64,000 nt of DNA from Microbacterium caowuchunii (GTDB taxonomy: Bacteria; Actinomycetota; Actinomycetes; Actinomycetales; Microbacteriaceae), in NCBI RefSeq assembly GCF_008727755.1, contig NZ_CP044231.1, positions 2,852,001 to 2,916,000 of the forward strand, written 5' to 3'. Below the pieces are notes generated by a model. The model was not told where the DNA came from and made no database searches. It was given only the letters and a program-made list of their open reading frames with translations. Below are positions 10,138-22,500 of the stretch, piece after piece (position 1 is the stretch's first letter; the number at the start of each line of letters is the position of its first letter). The position numbers were made by a program, and so were the translations under genes.

Positions 10138-10548
10138 TCATTCCTGCTCGGGGATGCCGTCCACGATGAGGTGGAGCGGCGCGTCCGTGAGCTCGATGAC
10201 GTACTCCCCCGGGACGAAGGTGTCGAGTCCATCGAGGAACGCGCGGATCGTCGCACTGTCCGCGTGATCGGCGACCGTCAGGACGACCTCATCGATGGCA
10301 GCGTTCACCGGGAGGTAGGCGTAGACGGCGCCCGCTTCCTCCCGCACCGCCACGTTGGTGGTGTACTCCACCCCGGCCACTTCCACGACGTGCACGTCCG
10401 GCGACCGTGGCCAGAGCTGGGCTACGACGACCACGGCCGCCAGCAGCACCGCTCCGGCCCCGATCGCCCACGCCTTCCGCGCGATGCCGGCCCTCCGCGA
10501 TGTCCGCTGCGCCTTACGGGAGAGGGGCGAGGGCTCCGTCGTCGTCAC
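10138..10548 (-). CDS. Small membrane-anchored protein co-translated with the giant adhesin
   Basis: A 136-residue protein that I do not recognise. It has a basic N-terminus, one membrane span near residues 28-45 (AIGAGAVLLAAVVVVAQLW), and an extracellular acidic domain of about 90 residues with predicted beta character, ending in PEQE. The GTG start overlaps the stop of the giant gene as GTGA, and AGAGGAG lies eight bases upstream. Coupled translation suggests a role tied to the surface protein, such as assembly, retention or shielding. It is not a sortase: no catalytic TLxTC motif is present. The function is inference from position only. Confidence 0.8.
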   Translation of the reverse strand: MTTTEPSPLSRKAQRTSRRAGIARKAWAIGAGAVLLAAVVVVAQLWPRSPDVHVVEVAGVEYTTNVAVREEAGAVYAYLPVNAAIDEVVLTVADHADSATIRAFLDGLDTFVPGEYVIELTDAPLHLIVDGIPEQE

Positions 10549-13500
10549 GTCGCCGTCTCCTCTGCGCGCTTGCGCCGCCGCTGGATCCGCACCAGAAGGA
10601 TGCCGAGGACGATGAGGGTCATCCCCGGGACGACGACCCACAGCATGAGCCCGGTACCCGTGATCGCGAGCGGGATGGCGACGAAGGCGAAGTCCAGCGT
10701 CCGGTCTGCGCGGGTGGCGGACATGATCACCTTTCCGTCGGCGTCCACCGTGACGATGTCCGCGACCACGGAGACCGTGCGCGCGCCGTCCAGCGTGGCG
10801 GTCACGCCCGCGCCGGCGCTCAGCCGGTGTCCGGGCGGCACCGCCACGGTCGTCCGGTACTCGCGGGGCAGCAGGTATCCGTCCGAGGTCACGTCGTAGT
10901 CCGCGGGCGCCACGGTGAACGCATAGCGCCCGTGGGCGTCCGTCGTGCGCGTGGACGCCCCGGTGGCGTCCGGCACGATGGTCCACTCGCCGCCGACCCG
11001 CTCCCACAGGGTGACGGTGCGGCCGGCCATCGGCGCTTCACCGTCCTGCCGTTCGCCGTCCTCCGTGCTGTCCGTCCAGATCGTCCCGCCGATGGCGACG
11101 AGGTGATCGTGGGCCTTCAGGCCCATGTCCATCTGCGTGTCATCGCGCACGGTGGTCAGGTCCGCCCGCTCACCGTCGTGATCGACGATGGAGAAGGTGC
11201 GACTGATCCCCGTATGGATATCGCCGAACTCCGGGACGGGTGCCGTGATGTCGCTGTCGATCAGCGGATCGTCGCCGACGTTCGGGGGTGACCACTGCTG
11301 CCAGGCTTCGCGCTCGGCAGACACCAGGTACTCCCGGGGTCGCAGGAAGTCCGGCTGGGTCTCGTCGTAGTACAGAGGACTGACCCGGAAGCGGTATTCT
11401 CCCGCGGCGCTCGTCATCGCCGTGACACGTCCGTCGAGATCCTCGGAGCGGACCCACTCACCGTCGACCCGCTCCCATAGGACGACCTCGCGACCTGCGT
11501 CGACCTGCTCGTCGAGGCCACGCTGTCCGTCGCCGTCCTCGTCCTCCCAGACGACACCGCCGATGAGCACCGAATCCGCGTACACGGTGAAACCGGCGTC
11601 CACGGTGAGCACGTCGCGTGCGGTGCCCAGCACGATCTCCTCGACACCGGTATTCACATCGGCTGCCGTATCGATCAGCGTGACCGGGTCGGAGATCACC
11701 GTGCTGGAGGGCCGGAGCAGCGGGATCCCCGGCGCGACCACGGGCCCGCCCTCATCCGAGAGGTCGGCGTACGCGAACACGGCGTTGACCTGAACGAGTC
11801 GCATGCGCGCGGGCGCGTCGATGAGCACGCGGTATCGCCACGGCTGGCGGTAGGACGTCGATGACTTGTCGAGGTCTGCCGCCTCCACGACGAACTCGTA
11901 CCCGCCATCCGCATCGGTGACGGCGGCAGACCGGCCGTCCTCGCCTTCGTGCACCACCCACAGTCCGGTGCCCGGGTCGAGCCGGTAGAGCTGCACGGGC
12001 AGACCGGGGATCCCGGGCTCCCCGGCATCCTGCACTCCGTCGCCGTCGCGGTCCTCATAGACGGTGTCGCCCAGGAGGCGCACGGAATCGTGCAGGATCA
12101 CGCCGCCGTCGATGTCCTGCACGCTCGCGACGGTGTCGAACAGCGCGGAGCCGTTGCCGTCGGCCTGGACCAGCGTCACCGGTTCCCGGGCTACGGCGGC
12201 GTGCCGGACGTCGGCCGATGGTGTCGCCGCGCTGTACGCATAGACCTGCGAGGCACCCGCGCCGAGCGGCACGAACGCCGAGTTCACGGCGTCGTCACCG
12301 CCGACTCGGTACGAGGTCAGGGTCTGCCGGGACGACAGGGTGAACTCGATCACGTACTCGTGCGGATGCGTGTACGTCGGGCTCGCTGGGTCGGTCTCGG
12401 CCACTTCCGCCACGAACGCATAGTCTCCGTCCGCGGCGGTCTGCGTCGTCGCGACCCGGACGAGTTCCCCGCCCGACAAACGGTACAGCGCGACCGGCAC
12501 ATCGGCGACACCGGGCTCTCCGGGATCCTGCACCCCGTTCCCGTCCTCGTCATGCCAGATCCGGTCGCCGATCGTCGCCGTCGTCTCCTGCGGCACGAGG
12601 CCGAGGTCCACGTTCGTCGCCGGCACGCCCCTCCGGGTGTCCGTCGGCAGCAGTGCGTCGTCCACCGGGGCGCCGAGGACGTAACTGTCCGATACCGCCG
12701 TGTACACGGTTCCACGACTCCGCTTGCGATAGTCACTGTCGATGGCATCGTCATCGCGAACCCCGTGTGCGGTTACCTCCATCCACAGGGGGATCTCCGT
12801 GACCACCACACGGTATCGATATGGCTTCCCCTGCACGTCGTCATAGATGCGCAGGTTCTCGAACGTGTACGCGTTCACATCGACCAATCGCATCACCGTC
12901 CCGGGTGTCCCATCGCCCGGAGCGATCATGACTCCGTCCGCGTCCTGGAGCGCGTCCGTCCACAGGCCACCGGACCTGACCTGCAGAGTCGCCGTGTAAC
13001 GGCTCTCGGCGAGTTCGTCACCGGTCTTCGTTCCGTCTGCCCGCTCGTCGACGAAGATCTCGCCGGACAGCGAGGACAGGTCATGCGCCATCAGACCCAG
13101 GTCGATCGTGTCGTCGTCCTTCCCCCACGGCCTGCCGTCGTTGTACCGGAGGATGGAGAGCAGGCTGTCGCCCACTTCGCGGCCACGGTGCATGGTGCCG
13201 TTCAGGAAGAAGTCGGAGTCGCGCTCGGCGTCCGCCCGGTGCTCCGGCGCGAACGTGTACCCCGGCGCGAGCTCGTCCACCACCACCTGGTATCGCAGCT
13301 CGACGGCATGCCGCTGCCCGCCCGAACGGACGTAACGCACACTCGGGACATCCGTGAACGAGTAGTGCCCAGCGGAGTCCGAGATCGTGGTGCGATCGAA
13401 AGCGGAGTTCACCACCCACTCCCCGCGGACTTGCTCGTACTGCTGCAGGCGCAACGTCTGGTCCGGGATACCCGGCTCGTCCGGATCCTGGATGCCGTCA

Positions 13501-16500
13501 CGGCTGAGGTCGTGCCACACGCGATCGCCGATCGTGGCGAGGTGCCCGCGGTCCTCGAGGCCCATGTCCATCTCCGTGTCGTCACGGAAGCTCGCCACGT
13601 CGACCCGCCCGTCGATCACGTCCGCGATCACGAACGGCTCGGTGTAGCCGCGGTGCCGCGGCCCCGCCTCGGGCTCGTCGCTGGTCACGTCGCTGTCCAC
13701 GGTGCGGTCGTCGCCGACGCGCGCGGGAGACCACTCCTGGTGGCTGTGGCGGTCGCTGGTGGCACGGTACTCCCGCGGCTGCAGGAAAAGCGGGTGACTC
13801 TCGTCGTAGTGCGTCGGGCTCACGCGGAAGGAGTACCGGCCGTCGTCACCGCTGATGCTGCTGCTGCGGCCGTCCAGGTCTTCGGCCTCGACCCATTCGC
13901 CGTCGATCCGCTCCCAGAGCGTCACCGTCTGACCGGCGATGCTCTGCTCGTCCTCGTCCTGCAGCCCGTCGGCGTCCTCGTCCTCCCAGACACGACCGCC
14001 GACGACGACCGCGGGCTCCACGAGACCCAGGTCGACGTCCTCGTGGGTGAGCGCTGTGCGGGTGTCGATCGGCCGCAGGTGCCCCTCGACCTCTTCGGCC
14101 AGCACGTAGCTGTCCGATACCGCGGTGAACGTCCCCTCGCGTGAGACCTCGACGAAGTCGCTGTCCACCTCGTCGGCACCGGCGCCGTGCGCGGTGAGCG
14201 GCAGCCACAGCGGGATCTCCGTCACCACGACGCGGTACTGGTTCAGCGCCTTCGCGGCCTCGTCGTAGGTCTGCAGATCCTCGAAGCGGTACTGGTTCAC
14301 GCCCACCTGGGATGCGACGTCAGCCCATTCGGTGCCGTCGATGCTGACCTGCAGCGTCGCCGTGTACCGCTCTGCCGCGAGGTCGTCGCCGGTCTTGATG
14401 CCGTCCGGCTGCGCGTCGATGAACACCTCGCCTGCGATGACGCCGGTCGCGTGCGCGATCAGGCCGAGGTCGACCGTGTTGTCGTCGACGGCGATCATGA
14501 CCTCACCGTCCTTCTCAGCCAGCGAGATGAGGTGGTCGCCGACGGCACCCTCGTGCATCGTGCCGTTCATGAAGAAGTCCGAGTCGTTCTGAGCGTCCTC
14601 TCCCCGGTGGGCCGGAGCGAGGGTGTAGCCCGGGGCGAGCTCCTTCACGACCACCTGGTAGCGGTACTCGGTGGCATCCCTGTCTTCGCCGGGGTAGGCA
14701 GCGACGTCGGTGAAGAAGTAGTAGCCGTCCTCACCGGAGGTCGTTTCGACCGGTGTGCCGTTGAGCACCCACTTCTCCCCCTGGAGCGTGTACTGCTCGA
14801 GCTCGAGGGTCTGGCCGGCGATGCCCGGCTCTCCGGCATCCTGGATGCCGTTGCGGTTCCGGTCGTCCCACACGCGGTTTCCGATGGCGGCCGTCTTACT
14901 GCCTCCGTAGAACCCGGCGTTGAGGGCAAGACGGGCGGCGAAGCCGGACGCGTGGAGGCTCTCGAGGTCGAAGGCGAACTCGTTCGTCCGCACCACGCGT
15001 TCCCCCGTGTCGCGCTTCTGGACGAATGCATCATTGTCGTCGGCGCGCGCGAAGGGGTCGAACGTCGTCAGGATCGGCGTGACGGGCATATCGATGTCGT
15101 AGGTTCCGGCGGGATGCGTGACCTGCACGAAGTAACCGCCCGCACGAGGCAGCACGGTGAAGAGGTAGCGGCCGTACGCGGCCGAGACCTGCTCGATCTT
15201 CCGGCCGTTGATGTCGGTCACGGTCTCGCCGGCCGCGTCCTTCAGCGTCACCGTGTAGCCTTCGAGGCCATCCTCGCCGGCGTCCCGCACGCCGTCGCGG
15301 TCGACGTCGTTCCAGACGACGCCGCCGAAGTCGAGCAGCGGCCCGACCCCGATGTCGAAGCCCATACGGATCTCATCGACGGTCTCCTCGGTGATCGCCT
15401 CGACCGAGGTGAGGGCGACCAGGGCGCCGGTGTCGTTCGCAGCCGGGATGTCCGCGGGGACGCCCGGCTCGTAGACCGTCACGCCGGCGCCGGAGATGAG
15501 CTCCTGCGTCGTGACGGAGAAGCGGTCGTAATCCTTCTTCGGGAACTCGAACATCACGCGGTACTCGCCGGGAGCGATGTTGGAGAACACGTAGTAGCCC
15601 GCGTTGCCGTGGATGTCCGTGCGCGTCGTCGTGACGAGGGCGCCCGGCGACGCCGTGGTCTGGCCCAGATCGTCGGTCACGACGTCACCGGTCTCGTCGT
15701 CGACGACGACCCAGCTCCCGTCCTTCTTCTGCACCACCGAGTTGCCGGCGGCATCCACCAGACGGCCGTTCGGGGACAGCAGGGTGACCCGCACACCGTC
15801 GATGCCGGGATCGTCGATCGTCCCGTCGAAGTCGATGTCCTTCGTCGGCTTCAGCAGCGCACGGCCGTTGCCGTCGACGTCGAGCTCACCCTCGTCCTGC
15901 TTCGCGTTGTAGTTCGCGTCGTGCCAGACGTAGTTGCCGATCGACACGGAGCCGGCACGCTCGGTCACGTACGTACCGGCGTTGTTGGACTCCTGCGGCT
16001 TGAAGCCGGTCGTGCGCTGCGTTCCGACGAACGAGTTCCACTGCACGACGTCCTCGGGCTTCCCCTCGGCCTGCCAGGTCTCCAGGAAGACCGGCGCATT
16101 GAGCGGTGACCGCATGTCGTACGTCAGCGTCAGCTTGGACTGACCGGGAAGTGCTGCGTCCTTGCTGTTGAACAGCGTCAGGAGAGTGCGGACGTCGGAG
16201 AGCAGCGCGGGCTTTGTCGTGAGGGCCGCCTTGAACTGTGCGAGCGTGACGAAGTGGGCGTCGCGCACCGCCGACGCGGTTCCCGGGGTGCCGAGCGAGT
16301 CGTAGAACGCCTCGGTGCCGGCTTCGGAGTTCGCGATCATCTCAGCGGGGACGACCTGGCCGTCCTGCATCGTGAACGGCCCGACGTAGAGCGTGTAGTC
16401 ACTCGCGGTGTAAACCGTGGTCCTGTTCTTCTCGGGTTCGCAGTCTTCGGCCGGCTCGGGTTCGCAGTCTTCGACCGGCTCGGGTGCGCTGTCCACGCTG

Positions 16501-19500
16501 AGCGTGACGCTGTCGAGGTCGAGCAGCGACGAGCCCATCGAGTTGCGCGCGGTGTTCGCGTTCATGATCGCGGTGTCACCGGCGTGCGGAAGGACGTCGT
16601 ACATGATCGGGTACGGGTAGGGAGCGTCACCCGCCTCCTTGGTGTTGTCCAAGGACAGCTGGTAGGTGAAGCTGCCGCCCTCGCGGACCGGCGTGCTCTG
16701 CGGCCACACCGTGCCGGCACGATTGAGGTCCGAGGAAGCGACTTTGCGCTTGCCGAAGTTGTCGTACGTCTCGTACTCGAACAGCACACGTTCCGCGAAG
16801 ACCAGACGGTCGTTGAGCAGACCGTTGCCGTCGAGGTCGTGACGGTCGGTCATGTAACCGAGACGGTTGCCGCCGTTCTGATGCGAGTTCAGCGGCTGCA
16901 CCAGACCGGTGCTGTTGGTCACGTACACCTTGGACTTGAGATCGTCCGACTGGGCGCCCGGGGTGTAGGCGTCGATCTTGCCGATGAAGTCGATCACGAT
17001 CTTGTCGCCGGGGTAGATCTTGCCCTGGAACCACACCGTCACCACGTTGCGGTCCGTTCCGGTCCAGGACCCCGTGTGGATGCCGGTGTGCGTGAGGTAC
17101 GAGTCGGCGCTCGCCTCCGACCCGTCGGCCCGGACGAGCTTCCACGTCCAGAGGTAGGCGTCCGCATCGGTCAGCGAATACCGCGAACGGTGGTCGTCAC
17201 TGAGCGGGTGGTCCGCGTCGACGTCGCTGGAGGGCACGTAGGTGAAGCCCGTCCCGGCGGCCATCACTGCGGGCAGCTCGAACGTGATCGTCGGGTCTAT
17301 GAGGGTGTCCTCGGCGTAGGTGTCGCCCTCGGTGTCGGGATCCCACATCGTCTCGTCGGCGTTCACGACCTCGCCGTGGAACTTCAGATGGGGTGACACG
17401 TCGGGATTGATGGCCGTGTTGTCCGACCAGCCGTAGCGCTCTTCGATCGGCCGGGTCCCGTCCGAGCGGAAGTAGAGGGCGTCATGGAAGACGTTCACGA
17501 CCGGTCGCGACGGCGTCAGGTAGGAGCGCACGTCGCTCTGATCGAGCGGCATCATCGCATCGGCGACGTAGTTGCCCCACATCTGGACGGTGTCGTAGAT
17601 GAACATCGTGGCCTTGCGGGCGGATGCCGCGTGCATCCCGATCTTCATCGCGTTGTCGGTGATGGCCGGGGGGTACTCCGTGACGCTCCGGTTGTCCGGG
17701 TCCGTCTCGGTAACCTCCTGCGCACCCGCAGCGGCGGCGTCCGCGTCGACGGCGAGACGGGTGCCGCGGGGAACCAGGAAGTCGGCGTCGAGCGAGCGGA
17801 CGACGACGCGCACCTTGCGCTGGCCGAGGCGATCGGCGGCGGGGACGTCGAACGTCGTGTTCGTCAGGATGCTGCTCCTGCCCAGCGACACCCACTCGCC
17901 GTCCTCGTAGCCGGCCTCGGCGGTCTCCGTGGAGATGTACACCTCGGTCTCGAACACCTCGTCGACGGTCTTGCCGACGACCTCGAGGCGCTGCAGCGTC
18001 TCGGCCGGCAGCTCCCACGTACCGCTGGTCACATACAGCAGCGTGGTGTCCATCTCGTCCACGCTGACCTGTGTCTCCGGGTCGTGGGACTCGTGGGTCG
18101 GCAGGGTGTGCTCGAAGCTCATCTGCTTCAGTCCCGAGCCGGTGTTCTTCGCGTACGTCACCAGGTACTCGATGGTGTCGCTGGAGTTGAAATACGGGTC
18201 ACCGGTCAGCCCGTTCGAGTACAGCAGACGCGGCCGGGTGGTGTTCACCCGCACCTCACCCCGGGGCTTGATGATCTCGATCTCGGCGTCGTCCTGGGCG
18301 AAGTGGCCGGCTCGCTCCCCGTCGCCGTCCACGTCGGCTCCCGCGGTGGCCTCCACCACGGCCGTCTCGTAGTTCATCGCGGTCACGTCCTGAACGATGA
18401 AGTCGTCCCGGCGCTGGTCACCATCGATGAGGTCCGTGTCGTCTGCGACGACGGACACGTACGAGTCGATCGTGAGCGAGGCGTCCTTCCAGGTCGGCGC
18501 GTCCCTGTCCTCGTCGGTGTCGTGGCCGTCTACGAGTTGCATCTGGTGGCGCAGCGTGACGTTCTCCCCGGTGGCGAGTCTGCCGCGGGTGCCGTTCTCG
18601 CCGGCCGGCGTGGTCACGAGCCACTGGATGAGCTGGCGCTCCCCCGCTCCGTCGCGCTCGTCCGACGTGAGCGCCCGCACGGTGTACCCGCGTGCCTCGA
18701 ACGCAGCGCGGTGGAGCACCTCGCCGTCGACGACGAGCACCGGGTCACCGACGCGCTGCGCGTACGTGGTGATGTGGTCGCTCACGACGAAACGCGAGTT
18801 GTGCACGTCGCCGGCGGCCTTGATCCGGTCGTAGGGATTCGAGTGCGTTGCGGGACGGTTCTCGATATCGGTCGACACCCAGAACTTGCCGGCGGAATCC
18901 ACCAGTTGCGTCTCCACGAACGTGCCGTCCGCGTACAGGCCGGCCTTGGTCGTGTTCACGATCGTCGGCTGGCGAAGCACGAGGCGGGTGCCGCCGTAGG
19001 CGCCGTTGTCGGTCGCCGCTGCGGACACCACGTCCGGGAGCAGGGTGGCGGCATCCACCTTCCATTCGCCGCCGTCGCGGAGCGCGATCCGGTCGCCCTG
19101 CGAGTACGTCTGCGTCGCGGAGATGAGCCGTTCGGTGACCTTCTGGACGCCCATGTTCGACGACCAGGTGCTGGTCGAGTCGAGACGCCGACTGTCCGCG
19201 GGCGCCCCCGAGGGCACCGAGCCGGTCGGCTTCGCGGCGACGACGACGGCCTTGAACGAGGGCCGCTCGCTGTTAGCCAGCGTGATGATCTGCTGGTACT
19301 TCGACGCGTCGGCCGCATCGGGCACGTCGATGACGCGGACGCGCGGTGAAACGGTCAGCGACTGTCCGAAGGCGATCTCGTGCAGGGCGCGCGTGGCGGC
19401 GGCGGAGTCCTTCGCCGTGAAGTGCAGCACGTAGCGCTCGTCCTGCCCGTCCTCGACGCGCTCGACCTCGACGTTCAGGTGCTCGCCCACGTCGGCGACC

Positions 19501-22500
19501 GGGGTCGACGACCTGTACGTCACGTCGCTGATGTGCGCCGTGAAGGCGACCTTCTGGTGATCCGCGACGTCCTCCGAGTAGCGGGCCGCCTCGCCGCTCT
19601 CCAGCACGGGAACGATGCCGTAGGGCAGCGTCACCGTCACCGTCGGGTCGAACCAGGCGCCTCGGGCGCCACCGGTGGTCTGTGGCTGCTGGGTGTAGCG
19701 GTCGTTGGTGTAGCCGGCCCCGGCGAAGTAGTCGTCGTGGGCTTCCACCTGCTGGTTCTCGACGGTGGCGTGCACGGAGAACTCCTCGTAGAGGTCCACC
19801 GTGAGATTCTGCAGCGACACGTCGAAGCCGGGCGCGTAGGCATCCTTCTCGACGTTGCTCCAGACGCGCAGGGTCGGCGCGCGCATGGCGATGTGATCGC
19901 CGTTCACGATCGCCGGCTTCTCGTCGACGGCCACGGTGGTGCCCTGCGAGTTGATGCCGCTGATGTACATGCCGTACGGCTCCATCGAGAAGTACGACGT
20001 GTAGCTGCTGTACGTGTAGCTCAGGTCGAGCAGGTCGAAGCCCTGCTTCATACCGTCGTTGGGGAACTCGTTCGGGTTCCACACGTGCGGGGCGCGGTCG
20101 AGTGCCCCGTAGCGGGCATCGTAGACGGCGAGGTACTCCTCCTCGTCGATGGTGGTGACCGTCAGCTGGTCGTACCAGAAGAACCTGCCGTCCACGAGGG
20201 TGGTCGACTCGTCTTCCACCTGCACGCGGATGTCGACGTGCTGGTACTTCGTCTTCATCGTCGACGTGGCCTGGTTGAACATGCCGCCGAGCTCACCGGC
20301 GACCTTCACCCGGATGACGTAGGGAACCGCGTCCTTCAGAGTGTCGGATCCGTGGGTACCCGCTTCCTGCTTCTGGGCGGGAGCCTTGTAGCCCTTGTCG
20401 TCGGCGGGGGTCTGCTCGACCTTGATCGTGACGCGCTCGTCGGGGATCGCGTTGCCGGCGCCGTCGTAGGCGGTGACGCCGAGCAGCTTCCCGTCCTCGT
20501 CGTACGGCGTGATGCCGACCGGCAGCACCTCGAGGTACTCGATGCCGCTCCCGATCGCGCGGTCCCCGAGGTTCGCCGAGTGCAGGCGCACCGTGAACTG
20601 CTCGTGCAGTTGCACGGCGTAGGCGTACGAATCGACCGAGTACGGGGTCAGGCCGTTGTCGGGGGCCTTGAGGGAACCGTCGAACTCATAGAAGTTCGCC
20701 GGATCCTGGCCGCTGGCCTTGCGCTCGGTGTCCGGCAGCATCTCGCTCGCGCCGTACAGCCAGGCACGGTTGAGCTGCAGGTTGTCCTGCGCCCAGAGGA
20801 TCCGCTCGTCGGCCGACACGGTTCCGTCGTTCACGCGGGCGGTGCCGACGTAGGCGAAGTTGTCGTCCTCCTCGCCCGAGGTCGCGCCCTCGAACAGCCT
20901 GTTGTCGCCGCGCTCGCGCAGGTATGCCCTGTGGCTGTACATGCTGTTCGCCGAGGAATCGTAATAGGTCTCCAGCGTGGACGAGCTGGCGCCGGGGTGG
21001 CGGCGCTCGGTGTTGCTGCCGGACTGCCACGAGAACGACTGCGACAGGAACTCTTCCGAGGTCATCTCATGCCCGCGCGAGCCGGAGATACCGGCGTCGT
21101 GCAGCAGAGCCGCCATGTCCATGTCGTACTGGTGCATGTTGCCGGCGATGGGGTTGTTGCCGGAATACCAGCCCATGAACGGCGCGAAGACGGCGCGGCC
21201 GTCCTGGTAGGTCGCGTAGGGGAGGTCGTCCTCGCGGATCAGGCCCGAATACATGATCTCGATGCGCTCGCCGCGGCCGAGGTCGTCCCCGAACGTGTAG
21301 GTGAACGTCTGGAACGCGATCTCCCTCGCGTTCGCCTTGCCTGCTGCCGGCTCGACCGAGGACAGAAGGCCGTAGGCGTCGTTCTTCCGGTCGTCGACGA
21401 ACTGCTGCGAGCCGCCCACATCGCGGCCCTTCACGGCGGTCACCGCGACCTCCGGCAGGGCGACGTCATCGCGCAGTCGACCGTCCCTGTCGAAGTGGCG
21501 GATGGTGAGGTCGCCCTTCGCGACCGCGGCCGCCACGTCGAGCTCGCCGTCGTGGACGTACCCGGCGAGCGGGGCGGAGATGTACTCCGGCAGCTTGTCG
21601 ATGATGACCGGGTCCCGCAGGGGCGCCTTGCCGTAGCCGGTGTGGGTCGCCGCGGCCGTGTCGGCGTTGCGCGCGGTCAGCTTCACGTGCACGTCGTCGC
21701 CCGGTAGGTACGAGGTCTTGCCGACCTGGGCGGCAGAGGCATCCGTGTACTCGGCGTCCGCTTCGGCGGGCGTGTCGAAGGACTGCAGGTTGAACTCCAC
21801 CACGGGGATCGCCTTGTAGATCGTCAGCGTGCTGTCGTTGACGACCTTGTACGAGGCCACCGCGGGGTTGTCGTCCCGGGAGCCGTCGTGGTGGGTCAGG
21901 ACGAGCTGGGCGCGCGAGGTGATCTGCGAGCTCTTCGTGGTCGCACCCCCGTAGGGCTGCCAGTGACCCTTACCGTCGATGGTGAAGTCCGGCATCCGGA
22001 ACTCGCCACCGTCGGCGCCGCGAGCCGGCACGATCCCGTAGTCGACGCGGATCTGGTTCACCTCAGCGAGGTCGTGTGCGTCCTCGTCGTACGCGACCCA
22101 GTCGTCCCCGACGCGGATCAGCACCCGGGGCTCGTCGAATTCGCCCTCGAAGTCCGCGGGGTACGTCGGCTCCGGGAGCCGGGTCAGCTGGAATCCGCGG
22201 GCACGGGTGTCGAGCGTGATGTCGAGCGTCGCGTTGGTGTTGCTGTGGACGATCTCGTTGCTGATCTTCCGGATGTGGAGCTTCACGCGCGAGCCGGACA
22301 GGCTCTCGTCGGTGAACTCGCCGGCGGCGATCAGGGCGTTGGGGTTCGTGAAGACGTAGGAGGTGTGCACGCGCGCCAGGTGCTCCTGGGTGCCGTCACC
22401 GTCGTAGTCGCCCGTGGCCGAGGTCGCGCCGGAGACACCGCCCCCGCCGGTACTGGAGACGACGTAGTTCTGGATGTGGTGCTGGTAGCCGGGGCGGCTG

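Noticed and set aside
10138..10548. Small gene after the adhesin considered as a sortase
   Set aside because: It lacks the catalytic Cys, His and Arg motifs of sortases and is too short.
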